Origin: Oryza sativa Japonica Group
Lineage: Eukaryota; Streptophyta; Magnoliopsida; Poales; Poaceae
Length of the DNA: 64,000 nucleotides
Reading direction: 5' to 3'
Assembly (NCBI RefSeq): GCF_034140825.1
Contig: NC_089041.1
Coordinates: 3,358,001-3,422,000 of the forward strand
The notes under the pieces were generated by a model. The model searched no databases and was not told the DNA's origin. It worked only from the letters and a program-made list of their open reading frames with translations. The translations under genes were made by a program, and so were the position numbers. Shown in pieces: positions 11,156 to 21,371 of this stretch (position 1 is the first letter of the stretch; every line of letters starts with the position of its first letter).

Positions 11156-13709
11156 TCAAGAAAGGAATGAAGATTGTTGCAGAACCGTGAAATGGGCTTT
11201 ACGGAATAAATTGTTGTCTACCGTCATTATTGCTTTCCTTCCGAGAGTCCCCTTTCCCCGTAGTCTCCCTTCATGGCATGATTCAGGTACCCCGATTGGG
11301 TGAAGGTCTTCAATAAATTCTACGCAGAATTCAATGACCTCCTCTGTTCCATACCCCTTGGCGATGCTTGCCTCTGGACGAGCACGGTTACGAACATACT
11401 TCTTCAGAACGCCCATGTACCTCTCGAAAGGAAACATGTTGTGTTGGTACACAGGATCGAGAATACCGATCTCTTTGACAAGGTGACAAAGCAGATGCGT
11501 CATTATATTGAAAAATGAAGGTGGAAATATCAACTCAAAACTGACAAGACATTGCACCACATCATTCTGCAGGGCTTCTAATCTATTCGGATCGATGACC
11601 TTCTGCGAAATTGCGTTCATGAAAGCACATAGCTTTGTTATTGTTGCCCGGACATTGTTTGGGAGGATACCCCTTTTTACAATTGGTAGCAGCTGTGTCA
11701 TCAACACGTGACAGTCATGAGACTTTAGATTTGTGAACTTTTTCTCCTTCATGCTTATTATTCGCTTTATATTCGTGGAGTATCTAGACGGTACCTTGAT
11801 GCTTTACAAGCATTCAAACATACTTTCCTTCTCTGCCTTGCTAAGAGTGTAGCTGGCTGGACTCAAGTAATGGCTTCCTTTCTCCTTTGGTTCCGGGTGA
11901 AGGTCACCGCGTTGTTCCATATGCTTTAGATCATTACGTGCTTCCAGTGTATCTTTCAACTTTCCATATACACCTAGGAAGCCAAAAAGGTTTACGCAAA
12001 GGTTCTTAGTGAGGTACATCACGTCGATTGCGTGGCGGACGTCCAAGAATTCCCAATAGAGTAACTCCCAAAATATAGAGTTCTTTTTCCACATCGCCGC
12101 GTGACCATCTTCGCTCTCTATAGGCTGGCTGCCAGGCCCCTTTCAAACACTACTTTAAGATCTTTAACCATACAAACACTGTTTTCCCGCTGCGATGTTT
12201 AGGCTTTGTACAGTGGTCCACCTTATGTTCAAAGTGCTTGCCTTTCTTCTGTACCGAGTGGTTTGCTGCAAGGAATCGACGATGACCCATGTACACAACC
12301 TTCCTACAGTGCTTAAGATACGTACTTTCTGTTTCATCCATACAGTGAGTGCAAGCCTTGTACCCCTTGTTGGACTGCCCGGATAGGTTGCTAAGTGCAG
12401 GCCAATCGTTGATGGTTACGAACAGTAGCACTTGTAGGTTAAACTCCTCCTGTTTGTCCTCGTCCCACACGGGGACACCTTTCTTCTTCCACAACAGTTT
12501 AAGATCTTCGACCAGTGGTCTTCGGTACACATCGATGTCGTTACCAGGTTGCTTGGGGCCTTGAATAATAATCGGTATCATTATGTACTTCCTCTTCATG
12601 CATAGCCGAGGGGGGAGGTTGTAGATACACATCGTAACGGGCCAAGTGCTATGGCCGCTGCTCATCTCTCCAAAAGGATTCATGCCATCCGTACTTAAAC
12701 CAAACCGTATGTTTCGTGCGTTCTTTCCAATGTCTTTAAATTTTCTGTCGATGTTTCGCCACTGCGAACCATCGGCGGGGTGTCTCAGCATCCCGTCCTG
12801 TTGACGCTCTTCAGCGTGCCATCGCATCATTCTAGCATTCCCCTTGTTCCTGAACAAACGCCTTAGCCGTGGTAATATAGGGAAATACCACATCACCTTA
12901 GCAGGAATTCTCTTCTTCGTTAGCTGCCCGTCAACTTCTCCTGGATCATCTCGTCTAATCTTGTATCGTAGTGCTTTGCAAACAGGGCATGCTTCTAGGT
13001 TCTCGTACTCCTCACCGCGATATAGGATACAATCATTCGGACATGCATGAATCTTCTAAACTTCCAGTCCTAGAGGGCAGACTATCTTCTTAGCCTCGTA
13101 CGTTGTCTCGGGCAATTTGTTTCCCTCCGGAAGAATGTTCTCGATGAGTTTCAATAAATCGCCAAATGCCTTCTCACTAACACCATTTTTTGCCTTCCAT
13201 TGCAAGAATTCCAGAGTGGTATCCAACTTTTTGTGCCCCTGCTCGCAACCTGGGTACAACGATGTTCTGTGGTCCTCTAACATCTTGTCCAAATTATGGG
13301 CCCCCTTTTCACTTTCGCAGTCCTCCTTGGCGTCCTGCAACATCTGACCAAGATCATCCACAACGTCGTTACCATCAGCATCCCTTTCCTCCTCGCCCGT
13401 TTGATTTCTTTCAAATCTAGCGTACTGAGCAAAGTCCAGAATATTGTCGTCTTCCACTTCATTTTCTTCCATTTCAACACCTTGCTCTCCGTGGGATGTC
13501 CAACAATTATAGCTTGGCATAAACCCCGACTCAAACAAGTGGAAATGAATAGTCCTGGATGCAGAATACTCCTTCTGATTCTTACACTTATTGCATGGAC
13601 AACAAATAAAACCCTTTTGCCTGTTAGCTTCGGCCACTCTCAAAAAATAATGCATGCTGTCAATAAACTCTTTGGACCGCCGGTCAGCGTACATCCATTG
13701 CCGATCCAT
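11156..13709 (-). pseudogene. CACTA transposase TNP2, decayed
   Basis: Reading leftwards from the ATG at 13709, residues 1-75 form the transposase-associated domain (MDRQWMYADRRSKEFIDSM, then a CxxCxKC motif). An acidic linker follows. The Transposase_21/TNP2 core is at about 13055-12150 (NPFGEMSSGHSTWPVTM, then YNLPPRLCMKRKYIM). A linking segment lies at 12094-11804, and a DUF4218 domain at 11752-11156 (HDCHVLMTQLLPIVKRGIL, MFPFERYMGVLKKYVRNRAR). This is the standard TNP2 domain order. The frame is broken at least three times: a stop at 13058-13056 after CPLGLEV, and losses of frame near 12150-12100 and 11800-11755. TNP2 would act on the element's own termini, so this copy is presumably inactive. 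Confidence 0.9.
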
Positions 13710-13768
13710 CTACATGACATGAAAAAAAATCGTACACAAATAATTATTCGTACAATAATGACAGTCAT

Positions 13769-13920
13769 ACAATAATTATAAAATAATTACAAACTCTTTC
13801 AACAGTCACACAATAGTGACATATCATTATTCATACAATAATTATAAAATAATTACAAACTCTTTCAACAGTCACACAATAGTGACATATCATTATTCAT
13901 ACAAAAATTATGAAATATTG
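13769..13920. repeat. 66-bp tandem repeat inside the CACTA
   Basis: Two essentially identical 66-bp copies (13769-13834 and 13835-13900), plus the start of a third, lie just upstream of the TNP2 start. Each contains CAGTCACACAATAGTGACA, an imperfect inverted motif. It could be part of the transposase promoter. Confidence 0.85.
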
Positions 13921-14341
13921 CACCAAATAATTCTTATTTACTATTTCTAAAGTTTTAAACTAATATTAATGTGTTGTACTTCTTTTAATTTTCATTTTAG
14001 TTTGTTTTCTATTATTCAAGATTAACTTTCACTATATTTTCCTTCTCAACTATTTTATAAAACCTTTTTTAGCAAATAAACTAAATTTCTATATATTCTT
14101 TCTTCCCCACACAAATTTTCTCTCTCATCAACTTACAACAAAATTTTGGAGACAAAAAAGTGTGCAAAACATAGCTCCAAATGTAATATGACAAAAAAAA
14201 CATTGGAGGATGAAGTTGCTAACCTTTTAGGCACCTCCGATTTGTATATAATCACCAAAATAAATTCACTAGAAATTTTGGCATGACCTCCCCTCTTTTT
14301 TGAAGAAATTTTGAAGCTTGCTCGGGCTGGAGGAGGAAAAA

Positions 14342-14376
<35 letters not shown>

Positions 14377-14384
14377 GTGGGACT

Positions 14385-14660
14385 TTAGTCCCGGTTGGTG
14401 TTATGAACCGGGGCTAAAGATCACCGGGATCTTTAGCCCCGGTTGGTAACACCAACCGGGACTAAAGTACGATCTCCACCAACCGGGACTAAAGATCCCG
14501 GGGGGGGCCTTGACAAGCCCTGACAGCATTTAAACCGGGATAAAAGATGATCTTTAGTCCCGATTGGTGTTAAATATGCCCGTTACCCTTTTTAACCGGG
14601 ACTAAATATCATCTTTAGTCCCGGTTTTTGTTGCAACCGGGACTATTGTGGAATTAGGCC
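14385..14660. repeat. CACTA subterminal repeats, right
   Basis: At least eight copies of the TTTAGTCCCGGTTGGT / ACCAACCGGGACTAAA motif in alternating orientation, next to a TA microsatellite at 14345-14373. They mirror the left subterminal array. Confidence 0.88.
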
Positions 14661-14909
14661 GACCAACGAAAGATGGTTTCTCTACCAGTGGTGCGTTGTT
14701 TGACCTGCTTGGATAGATTTTTTAAGGACTCCTGCCTATATGGATGGATGGATAGATAGATAGATTTGCATGGGAATTAATTAGCATAGTCAAATATAAC
14801 TACTAGTACCTTAATTAAGCTACTGTCTGCCTCCTTCGATCCGGCCGGCCAGGCGGCCATTATGCACTACGTTCGTGCGTGCATCATCCGCTACGCAAAG
14901 CTCGCTCAG

Positions 14910-14912
<3 letters not shown>

Positions 14913-14958
<46 letters not shown>
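14913..14958. repeat. (CT)23 microsatellite, long allele of the duplicated pair
   Basis: An uninterrupted CT run between GCTCAGTCG and GATTAATCGCTC, upstream of VQ copy 2. The paralogous run near 2900 has about eight units. Confidence 0.88.
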
Positions 14959-14961
<3 letters not shown>

Positions 14962-15373
14962 TAATCGCTCTGGTTAATTTTAATCAAGCGTCTCATTTTG
15001 AACCTCATGTTAAACAAGCAAGCTAATTAAGTTCATATGCACTGGATGCAGATGCAGCTGCTGATGATCAATCTGAGTTCCTGACCACCTGAAACGAAGC
15101 ACCCGCGTGCAGCTGTCAGAGAAGTATATATATTTGGGACCGTCTAGTGCACTGTCGACAGCATTTTGCACTGTCCAGGAAGTATGCGGCTACTAATTAA
15201 CAAGTAATTAGATTATCATTAAACTAACACCAACCATATCTAATGACGGATCTTTGTGTTAAGGTGCATGATTAGGTGTGTATAATGATTTGGTCTGCAT
15301 AGTTTAGTTAAATACGCTGCAGGCTGCTTGGAGCAATATTCAATTTAATCACATAAAAAACTCTGTCTGACCA

Positions 15374-15510
15374 TTTCGCGCGCTTTTGACGTCATCTTTT
15401 TTTGCTTGGCGCCATTATATAAGCATTCGCGGGTGTTGTTTTCTAGCAGCAGCAGCAGCAGCAACTTCTGACGAGAACAAACGTCGCGGCCACTGCAGCG
15501 AGAGCGAGCC
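15374..15510 (+). promoter_or_regulatory. conserved core promoter and 5'UTR of VQ copy 2
   Basis: The block starts TTTCGCGCGCTTTTGACGTCA and ends GCGCCATTATATAAGC, matching the paralog at 3459-3510. TGACGTCA (15387-15394) is a perfect palindromic bZIP/TGA-type site, overlapping a W-box-like TTGAC. TATATAA is at about 15416-15422, roughly 90 bp before the ATG. A CAG run (15446-15463) lengthens the leader relative to copy 1. Confidence 0.65.
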
Positions 15511-16044
15511 ATGTCGTCGTCGTCGTCGTCGCCGTCGAAGGCGAAGAGGCCAGGCGGCGGTAGCATCCAGGGCCCGCGGCCGCAGTCGCTGATCGTGTCG
15601 CCGGCGGCGGCGGAGGCGAGTCGGCCGACCAAGAAACCCCGTGTCGTCGCCGGCGGCGGCGACATGGGACCGGTGATCGTGTACGAGCTCACGCCCAGGG
15701 TCGTCCACGCGCAGCCGGAGGAGTTCAGGGCCATCGTGCAGAAGCTCACCGGCAAGCCGTCGACGGCGACGGCGACGGCGCCGTCGGATCCAACCGCGAC
15801 ATTGCCGGACCTGGTGGCCGGAGGCAGGGCCGCCGCCGCCGCCGACCCACTGGTGCTCGCGCTTGGGCAGCAGCGTCAGCCTGCTCCGCCGGCGATTGAC
15901 GACAACGACGACGACGACGACGACCATTCGGCGCATCCATTTCTTCTTCCATCTCCGGCGGCTGCTTCTCTTCTGTCGCCGAGTAGCCTCTTCTTCTCGC
16001 CGACCACGATGCAGGCCTTGCAAGAGCTGGGCGTTTTGTTCTAA
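15511..16044 (+). CDS. MKS1-like VQ-motif protein, copy 2
   Basis: Single-exon protein of 177 aa, paralogous to the gene at 3551. The VQ motif is at residues 72-81 (F72, V76-Q77, L79-T80-G81) within GPVIVYELTPRVVH...EEFRAIVQKLTG. GPRPQSLIVSP (21-31) and KKPR (41-44) are kept. Differences from copy 1 are a shorter proline run, an Asp stretch at about 131-138 from a GAC repeat, and a changed tail (LFFSPTTMQALQELGVLF). As a VQ protein it probably binds WRKY factors in the nucleus downstream of MAP kinases; that is family knowledge, not shown here. The intact frame and conserved promoter argue that it still works despite the 8.8-kb CACTA about 820 bp upstream. Confidence 0.9.
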   Translation: MSSSSSSPSKAKRPGGGSIQGPRPQSLIVSPAAAEASRPTKKPRVVAGGGDMGPVIVYELTPRVVHAQPEEFRAIVQKLTGKPSTATATAPSDPTATLPDLVAGGRAAAAADPLVLALGQQRQPAPPAIDDNDDDDDDHSAHPFLLPSPAAASLLSPSSLFFSPTTMQALQELGVLF

Positions 16045-18532
16045 TTATGTCTTAGAGTTCTAAATTTCTAATCAATGTTTGTATCAGATCATACAGTGTT
16101 CGTGCAAAATTTTTCTCGATTAGGGGAAAATTTAGCACGAACAGTCGCACTCGAAGTGCTAACCGATCTGTACTTCTGTAGTATGTGTGTAGCTTGTTTC
16201 AGTTTATATTGCTCCTTCGGATGTTATTTTACTTTTGTTATTCGGCACTGTACATTTCTTGATCATTTTAATAGTTAACACATTAAGTGCAATTAATTTG
16301 TTGATTTTATTTAACCAATATACATCAGCCTTCTCACTTTGCATTATCTGAACTTCCTCTCTTGTTTTGAAGTTAAAAACTGTAGAAAAGGATTCTACAG
16401 CGTGTATATATATTTATAAATATAAATCTAATATTTACATAGGTTTGATTACAAATTGTCTAGCCATTGTTGGATCTTTTGGAAGTATGGTTGCTTTTTG
16501 CACGTTGGATAACTAAGGCAAATTCCATGTGAAAAAGCACTTGCATTTTACTTTGCAGATCTTCAACTGCTTCTTCTACTGAAAGATTATGAACTTCCTC
16601 TTCTTTTTCTTTCTGAAAATTAAGCTCCAGGCATTATCTGAACTTGAGATCAGGGAAATTCATTTTACACCAGGGCATGTATCACCGTCTTTTGAACGCC
16701 ATCTAAATTAAATGATCATGCACAATTCTGAAAGCAAATCCTGAAAACAAATTTGTGTTAAACAAACCGAAAATAAATTACTGCGTAGTTAAGATGAATT
16801 CAATCTATACATGTCAAAATAAAAAGAACAGATCCCTCTAATAATATCTGAGAATTCACAGCGTACTCTGTTTTTATATTTCTCTATCAATTTATAGGTC
16901 GATTTGGACTGAAGGTGTGAAAATTCATCTGTGAACTGGTTTACAAAAGCATGTTCTCTTCTCGTGAACACATGATAAGACTGCATTTGCAGAGTCATTC
17001 ATTCATGGTACTTGATCAGGCAAAACAACATTTCAACTTGTCAGCATCAGATAATTAAGACGATAACACGCTATCAAGAGTAGATTTCTTCACCTGACTG
17101 CAAACGACTCATGACAATGACTAATTTTACCAAATGCCAATTATTCACTCGGACATGACAAGGTCCAAGCAAGCTTTCTACTGTCCATCCTGCTCATGTC
17201 AACCTCGATACATTTGGTAGGAAATGTAGGAAATTAACACGGCATGTATTAATTAAGCCGTGTGACGGTCTGACAGAGTCAAATAAACTCACTGAGTCCA
17301 GGGATGTTCTATGAAGTGTGTTCTAGACTTGATTTGGAGGTGTTTTATTTTTTTCATAAAACATTCATATTTTATCCTCATCCAAGAAGGTTCTTTTGAC
17401 CATTTTCATGTGATACTAAGAAAATGCTATATCTGAAGAAACATTCAGAACAAATTTAAAACATCCAGTGAAGTTTCAGCTAATCCCTGCAAGAAGCATA
17501 TGACCTACTTAGTAAATTTTTTTTAGATAATGATGACCTACTTAGTAAATTAATCTGCACAACTTGAAATAGAGTAGATTTTCATCCTTGACTGCCCGAA
17601 TCCCAATCATGATCTCTGAACTTCTGAAGAAAGATCTTAACGAGAATTTACATTTTTGTAAAATACTATACCTCTCAAGTCTCAACTAATTTGCGTACTT
17701 CTTCAGTCTATGACAACTTTGACGTCGATTGATCTCATGATTTCCGTGACCAATAATACATATAGGCAGGATTCTAGACCATGTCAATTGAATTATCTGC
17801 AACTTGACATGCCTCTTAATTACAGTGCTTATGAGATGACACTATCAAGCTTAAAAGGTCAACATGTTCGAACATTCAAAACCAACCCATCAGTTACTAT
17901 TCATGAATCTGACACATCCGATCGAATCCTTATTCAGTCAGTCATAGTTGAGGAAACTAAGAAATCACAATCAACTGAAAATTTTAAATTACCATATTAT
18001 TTTGAAGAACGGTTATGGTACGCACAATGGAACATTATATGTTTCATGAGGGTCAATTTCAATCTTTGTCATCTATCTATGGTACTGGGCCATTACCCCT
18101 GTTTTTCTCTTGAAAAAAATGTTTAATGACAGAAAGTCGCATCGTCTGCTGAAATTGTTTGAAATGGAAAACGACCTAGACTTAACCTAAGGGCAAGGCT
18201 AACAGGTCTTCTCGCGCTTAATTTCATTTCAAAAGGAAATAGAAATTCTTCTAGTGCAATTGACACAGGGTTTAAAATTTCGGATCAGATGTTGGATGTT
18301 TTGGCACATCAAAAACCAGATAAAAAACAATCAAATTTCACCACATTTTTGTTGGGATTTATTATTTCCTCACGTATAATTATTTGTCCTCACGTATAAT
18401 TATTTGTTTCATTGCATGCATAGTCACAAGTCACAGCTAGTCTAAATTCAAAACGAAGCGACGAAAAGCCTAAGATATTTCTTGTACAGTATTTATTCAT
18501 TTTACATAAATTTTCATCAAAATGAAAAAGAT
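16045..18532. other. spacer downstream of VQ copy 2
   Basis: AT-rich intergenic DNA. A 138-codon open stretch at 17710-18126 has no motif I recognise, ordinary AT-rich codons and no obvious splice or promoter context, so I do not call it a gene. Nothing else stands out. Confidence 0.45.
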
Positions 18533-20217
18533 TTACAGAATATATGGAACCAACGCCTTGATGCTATCAGGGAAATCCTCGAACTTGGACTCGTACCACC
18601 TCCTGGTGGCGCAGCTCCTCCCGGCGAGGTACGCCACCGTGCCGGAGGCCACGGCGAGCGCGTGCGCCGTCTGCGCGATCATGGCGAAGCCGAAGAAGCC
18701 GACGATCTCGAACAGGTAGTGCGGGCAGGCGGCGAGCCCGAAGAGGCCGCCGGTGGGGATCCTGTACTGCCTCTCGCCGCCGCCGCTGCCGCCGGCTGCG
18801 TTCCTCAGCTGCGAGAGGAGGTAGTGGTGGTAGAAGTTGCCGGCGATGCCGACGGCGAAGGCGGCCACGCCGGGGTAGAGGAGGTCGACCGGCGGGTCCG
18901 GGAGGCCGGCGGCGAGGTGCTGCGCGTAGATCATGGTGGCGGTGATGACGAGGTAGCTGGAGGAGATGGTGGCCGCCGTGTTGAGTGGCATGCTTCCACT
19001 GTACTGATGGATGAACAGTACCTAAAAAACAATTTAATGCATTGAATATTTAAGCCTGTGTTGGGCATCTAATTAGCACATAATTAATTAAATATTAGTT
19101 GATTTTTTAAAAAATAGATTAATATTATTTTTAAAGCAACTTTCGTATATAAAATATTTAAAAAAAACACCGTTTAGTAGTTTAAATAACTGTGTACGGA
19201 AAACGAGAGATGAGTTGGAAAAGTAAGCAAAATGAACTCAAATTTAGCAAATTGGTACTGATATACACCACCGTCTGTAATTCAACACTTTTTCACACCT
19301 CAATGTTTTATTAACTTCAAAATTTGAGCAATCTAACTGGACTTATATAATTTTGCAGAAAAATAAAAAAATGCATATTTATGCTTTGATTTCGTTAGCT
19401 TTGCATACCTAGTGGTGGTGTACAGGCCAAATGTTTTCATTTGCATTTAAAGTTTTGTTCTTAAATCAAATGTATTTTCCACTAGCATTCAGCAAGGATC
19501 TTGAATTGTTCTTTTTTTTTCTCGTGAACATGTAAAAACCTTATCCATTAATATATTAGAAAAAAAAGTAGCATATATCGATAACACGCTGAGGTGGTTA
19601 TGGGGTATGGGGGATACAAAGCAGACCGAAAAAACTTTGCTACTGTGCATTGCCACCTTAAAGAAAAGATGAAAAGAATTGTGGCTAAACAATCATCTTT
19701 TAATTTTCATCATTCCATGGATTTTTTTCTAAGAATTACACAGTATAACGTAGAAACTCATAACACACGCACACTCACCCATATAAACGTACGCAAGTAA
19801 ACTCTATCGCTATAAGGCTATGAGCATAGTTGATTGCAAAAACCGGTGGCAACTGGCAAGGCCATGAATTACCTCGAGAATTCGTTTGAGAAAGTGGACG
19901 GTGAGCGCGGCGCTGAGGACCTGGGCGCGCACGCCCACCACGGCGCCGGGCACGGCGAACGACGCCGCCGCGGCGACGAACGCCGGCACGTACGCCACCA
20001 GCATCCCCTGCCGGCTGGGCAGCAGCGCGCCGCCGCCGCCGCCGCCGCCGTTCTTCTTCTTCCCGGCGACGACCTGCCAGAACTTGGAGTAGGCCATGTG
20101 CTCGCCGCGGAGCTCCCCGAGCCCGGCGTTCGCCAGCAACGCGAACTGCGCCACCGACGCCGCCGCCACGAACGCCGGCGCCGGCGGCGGGTACAGGAAC
20201 GCCGGCCACCACCACAT
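18533..20217 (-). CDS. steroid 5-alpha-reductase family protein (At5g16010-like), two exons
   Basis: Exon 1 is 20217-19873 (115 codons) and exon 2 is 19021-18533 (162 codons plus stop), joined in phase 0 by a GT-AG intron at 19872-19022. The result is 277 aa. The junction reads FLKRILE then VLFIHQYSGSMPLNTA, a diagnostic stretch of the family. The C-terminal half is the 3-oxo-5-alpha-steroid 4-dehydrogenase domain: GNFYHHYLLSQLR, then PTGGLFGLAACPHYLFEI, then the C-terminal KFEDFPDSIKALVPYIL. Several hydrophobic segments predict a multi-pass ER membrane protein using NADPH to reduce a steroid-like or enone substrate. The overall sequence resembles the Arabidopsis At5g16010 group more than DET2, so a brassinosteroid role should not be assumed. 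A poly-Gly run from a GCC repeat lies in exon 1. Confidence 0.9.
19735..19806 (-). mobile_element. SINE 3' end in the reductase intron
   Basis: Reversed, the segment reads TATGGGTGAGTGTGCGTGTG and then TTATGAGTTTCTACGTTATACTGTG. This resembles the 3' end of a common rice tRNA-derived SINE. It lies in the single intron, in the gene's sense orientation. Only the tail is recognisable. Confidence 0.5.
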
Positions 20218-21371
20218 CCTATCCCGTCCTGACGCAATGCGACGAGGAATTTGCTCTGTGTTGTGTTTGATCCGTGCTTTTCGCGTTGGTGTATTTGGTT
20301 ACGTGAGCGTGAGCGTTCTTCACGTGTCACGATGTCCGCCGCGTCGTGGTGCGCCGCGGCACAGCCGCACGAACAGTAGGAACAGTTTCAGGTGCCTGCA
20401 AATGCTACGTGGCGCCATCCGAGCCAAATGCCAATTTTGGTGGGTAGTACTGTTCAATCCTTTTTTGGGTTTGCAAGTTTTAACTCATCTTTCTATGACA
20501 GTAGTAAGTACAAACGTACTAGCATTTCAAATCCACCGAGTCTATGTTCGGGCCTAATTCAGATAATTTTCTTAAACATAAGGCTCAAGTCAACTAGTAT
20601 AATTTACATAATTTATCTTCATCTTATATGTTTTGAGATTTTAAAATATAAATTTTAGTGGAAATTTAGGTTTAGGAGTAGGGCAGTAGCCCTAGCTACC
20701 CTACCCCTGTTTCCGCCACTAGGCCTATTATTACTTCATCCATTTTATATTATAAATCACTTTAACTTTTTAAAATTAAACTTTAAGGTTAATCAATTTT
20801 ATAAAAATTAAACTTTTGAGGTTGATCAATTTTATAAAAAAATAGTAATATTTATAGCACAAATAGTTTTGTTAAATTTAACATTGAATATATTTTAATA
20901 GTTTCTTTATTTTATGTTAAAAAATATTGTATTTTTAAAAATTTTACCAAAGTAAAAAACATTAACTTAGAAAAAGGTAAAACAACTTATAACATGAAGT
21001 GGAGGTAGCAGTAAATTATTGGCTAGAAGACAGAAACGGTACGAGAACTTTTACGCTATAATTTATCAGTCTAGTTAATTGCACCGTAAAAGTTATCAAA
21101 TTTTACAGGAGTTCATCAGTTTGGCTTTACAATTGAGAAAACTGCTATGTTCTGATTTCTGAACTTGGTCGTTTGAACTGCGTCGTGTATTAGTTGTACA
21201 TGTCACATATGTTTTTTTTTAAAGGAATACATGTCACATTTGTGGCCGTCGTCGTCGATGCAGCGGGACGGATTTGTCGACGAGTAGAAGCAGGCAGAGA
21301 AGCGTAGTCGACAAGCTGAACGTAAACCTGAGATTTGACAAAATTTGCTTTGCATAATAAGCTCACGATGT
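20218..21371. other. spacer between the reductase and DUF593 genes
   Basis: The first ~150 bp are the 5' flank of the reductase gene. 20734-21005 is a Stowaway element. The rest is AT-rich; 21190-21375 is the 3' flank of the DUF593 gene with short open stretches only. Confidence 0.5.
20734..21005. mobile_element. Stowaway-type MITE
   Basis: The ends are CTTCATCCATTTTATATTAT and the inverse ATAACATGAAGTGGAGG, flanked by TA on both sides (20732-20733, 21006-21007). There is no coding capacity. Confidence 0.7.

Larger units (their letters stand above)
5851..14690 (-). mobile_element. CACTA (En/Spm) transposon, Rim2/Hipa type
   Basis: The 16-bp terminal inverted repeats are CACTGGTGGAGAAACC (5851-5866) and, at the other end, GGTTTCTCTACCAGTG (14675-14690). 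They differ at one base. The flanking 3-bp duplication is ATG on the left and GTG on the right, one substitution apart; the paralogous empty site reads ATG. Subterminal arrays of ACCGGGACTAAAGAT in both orientations fill about 5876-6070 and 14385-14660, as expected for transposase binding sites. Inside lie a decayed TNP2 on the minus strand, a plant-mobile-domain-like gene on the plus strand and a nested solo LTR. The TNP2 gene reads from the right end inwards. The broken transposase suggests the copy cannot move by itself. Confidence 0.95.
5775..16044 (+). repeat. tandem duplication unit, copy 2, interrupted by CACTA
   Basis: Copy 2 of the VQ unit begins near 5775, with a CGTATAAAGACG block just before the CACTA start. 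It resumes at 14691 with GCGTTGTTTGACCTGC and continues through the promoter to the VQ gene at 15511. Removing 5851-14690 restores colinearity with copy 1. Confidence 0.8.

Noticed and set aside
13769-13920. CRISPR-like array
   Set aside because: Direct tandem repeats without spacers, inside a plant transposon.
5851-14690. Reading the VQ genes as cargo of the CACTA element
   Set aside because: The CACTA ends lie outside both VQ genes, and copy 1 is a separate unit 1.7 kb to the left; the element is an insertion between duplicates.
17710-18126. 138-codon plus-strand open stretch
   Set aside because: No domain, no homolog that I recognise, AT-rich composition like its surroundings.
18533-20217. 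Calling the reductase DET2
   Set aside because: The N-terminal LLANAGLGELRGEHMAYSKFW and the C-terminal KFEDFPDSIKALVPYIL fit the At5g16010-like branch better than DET2.
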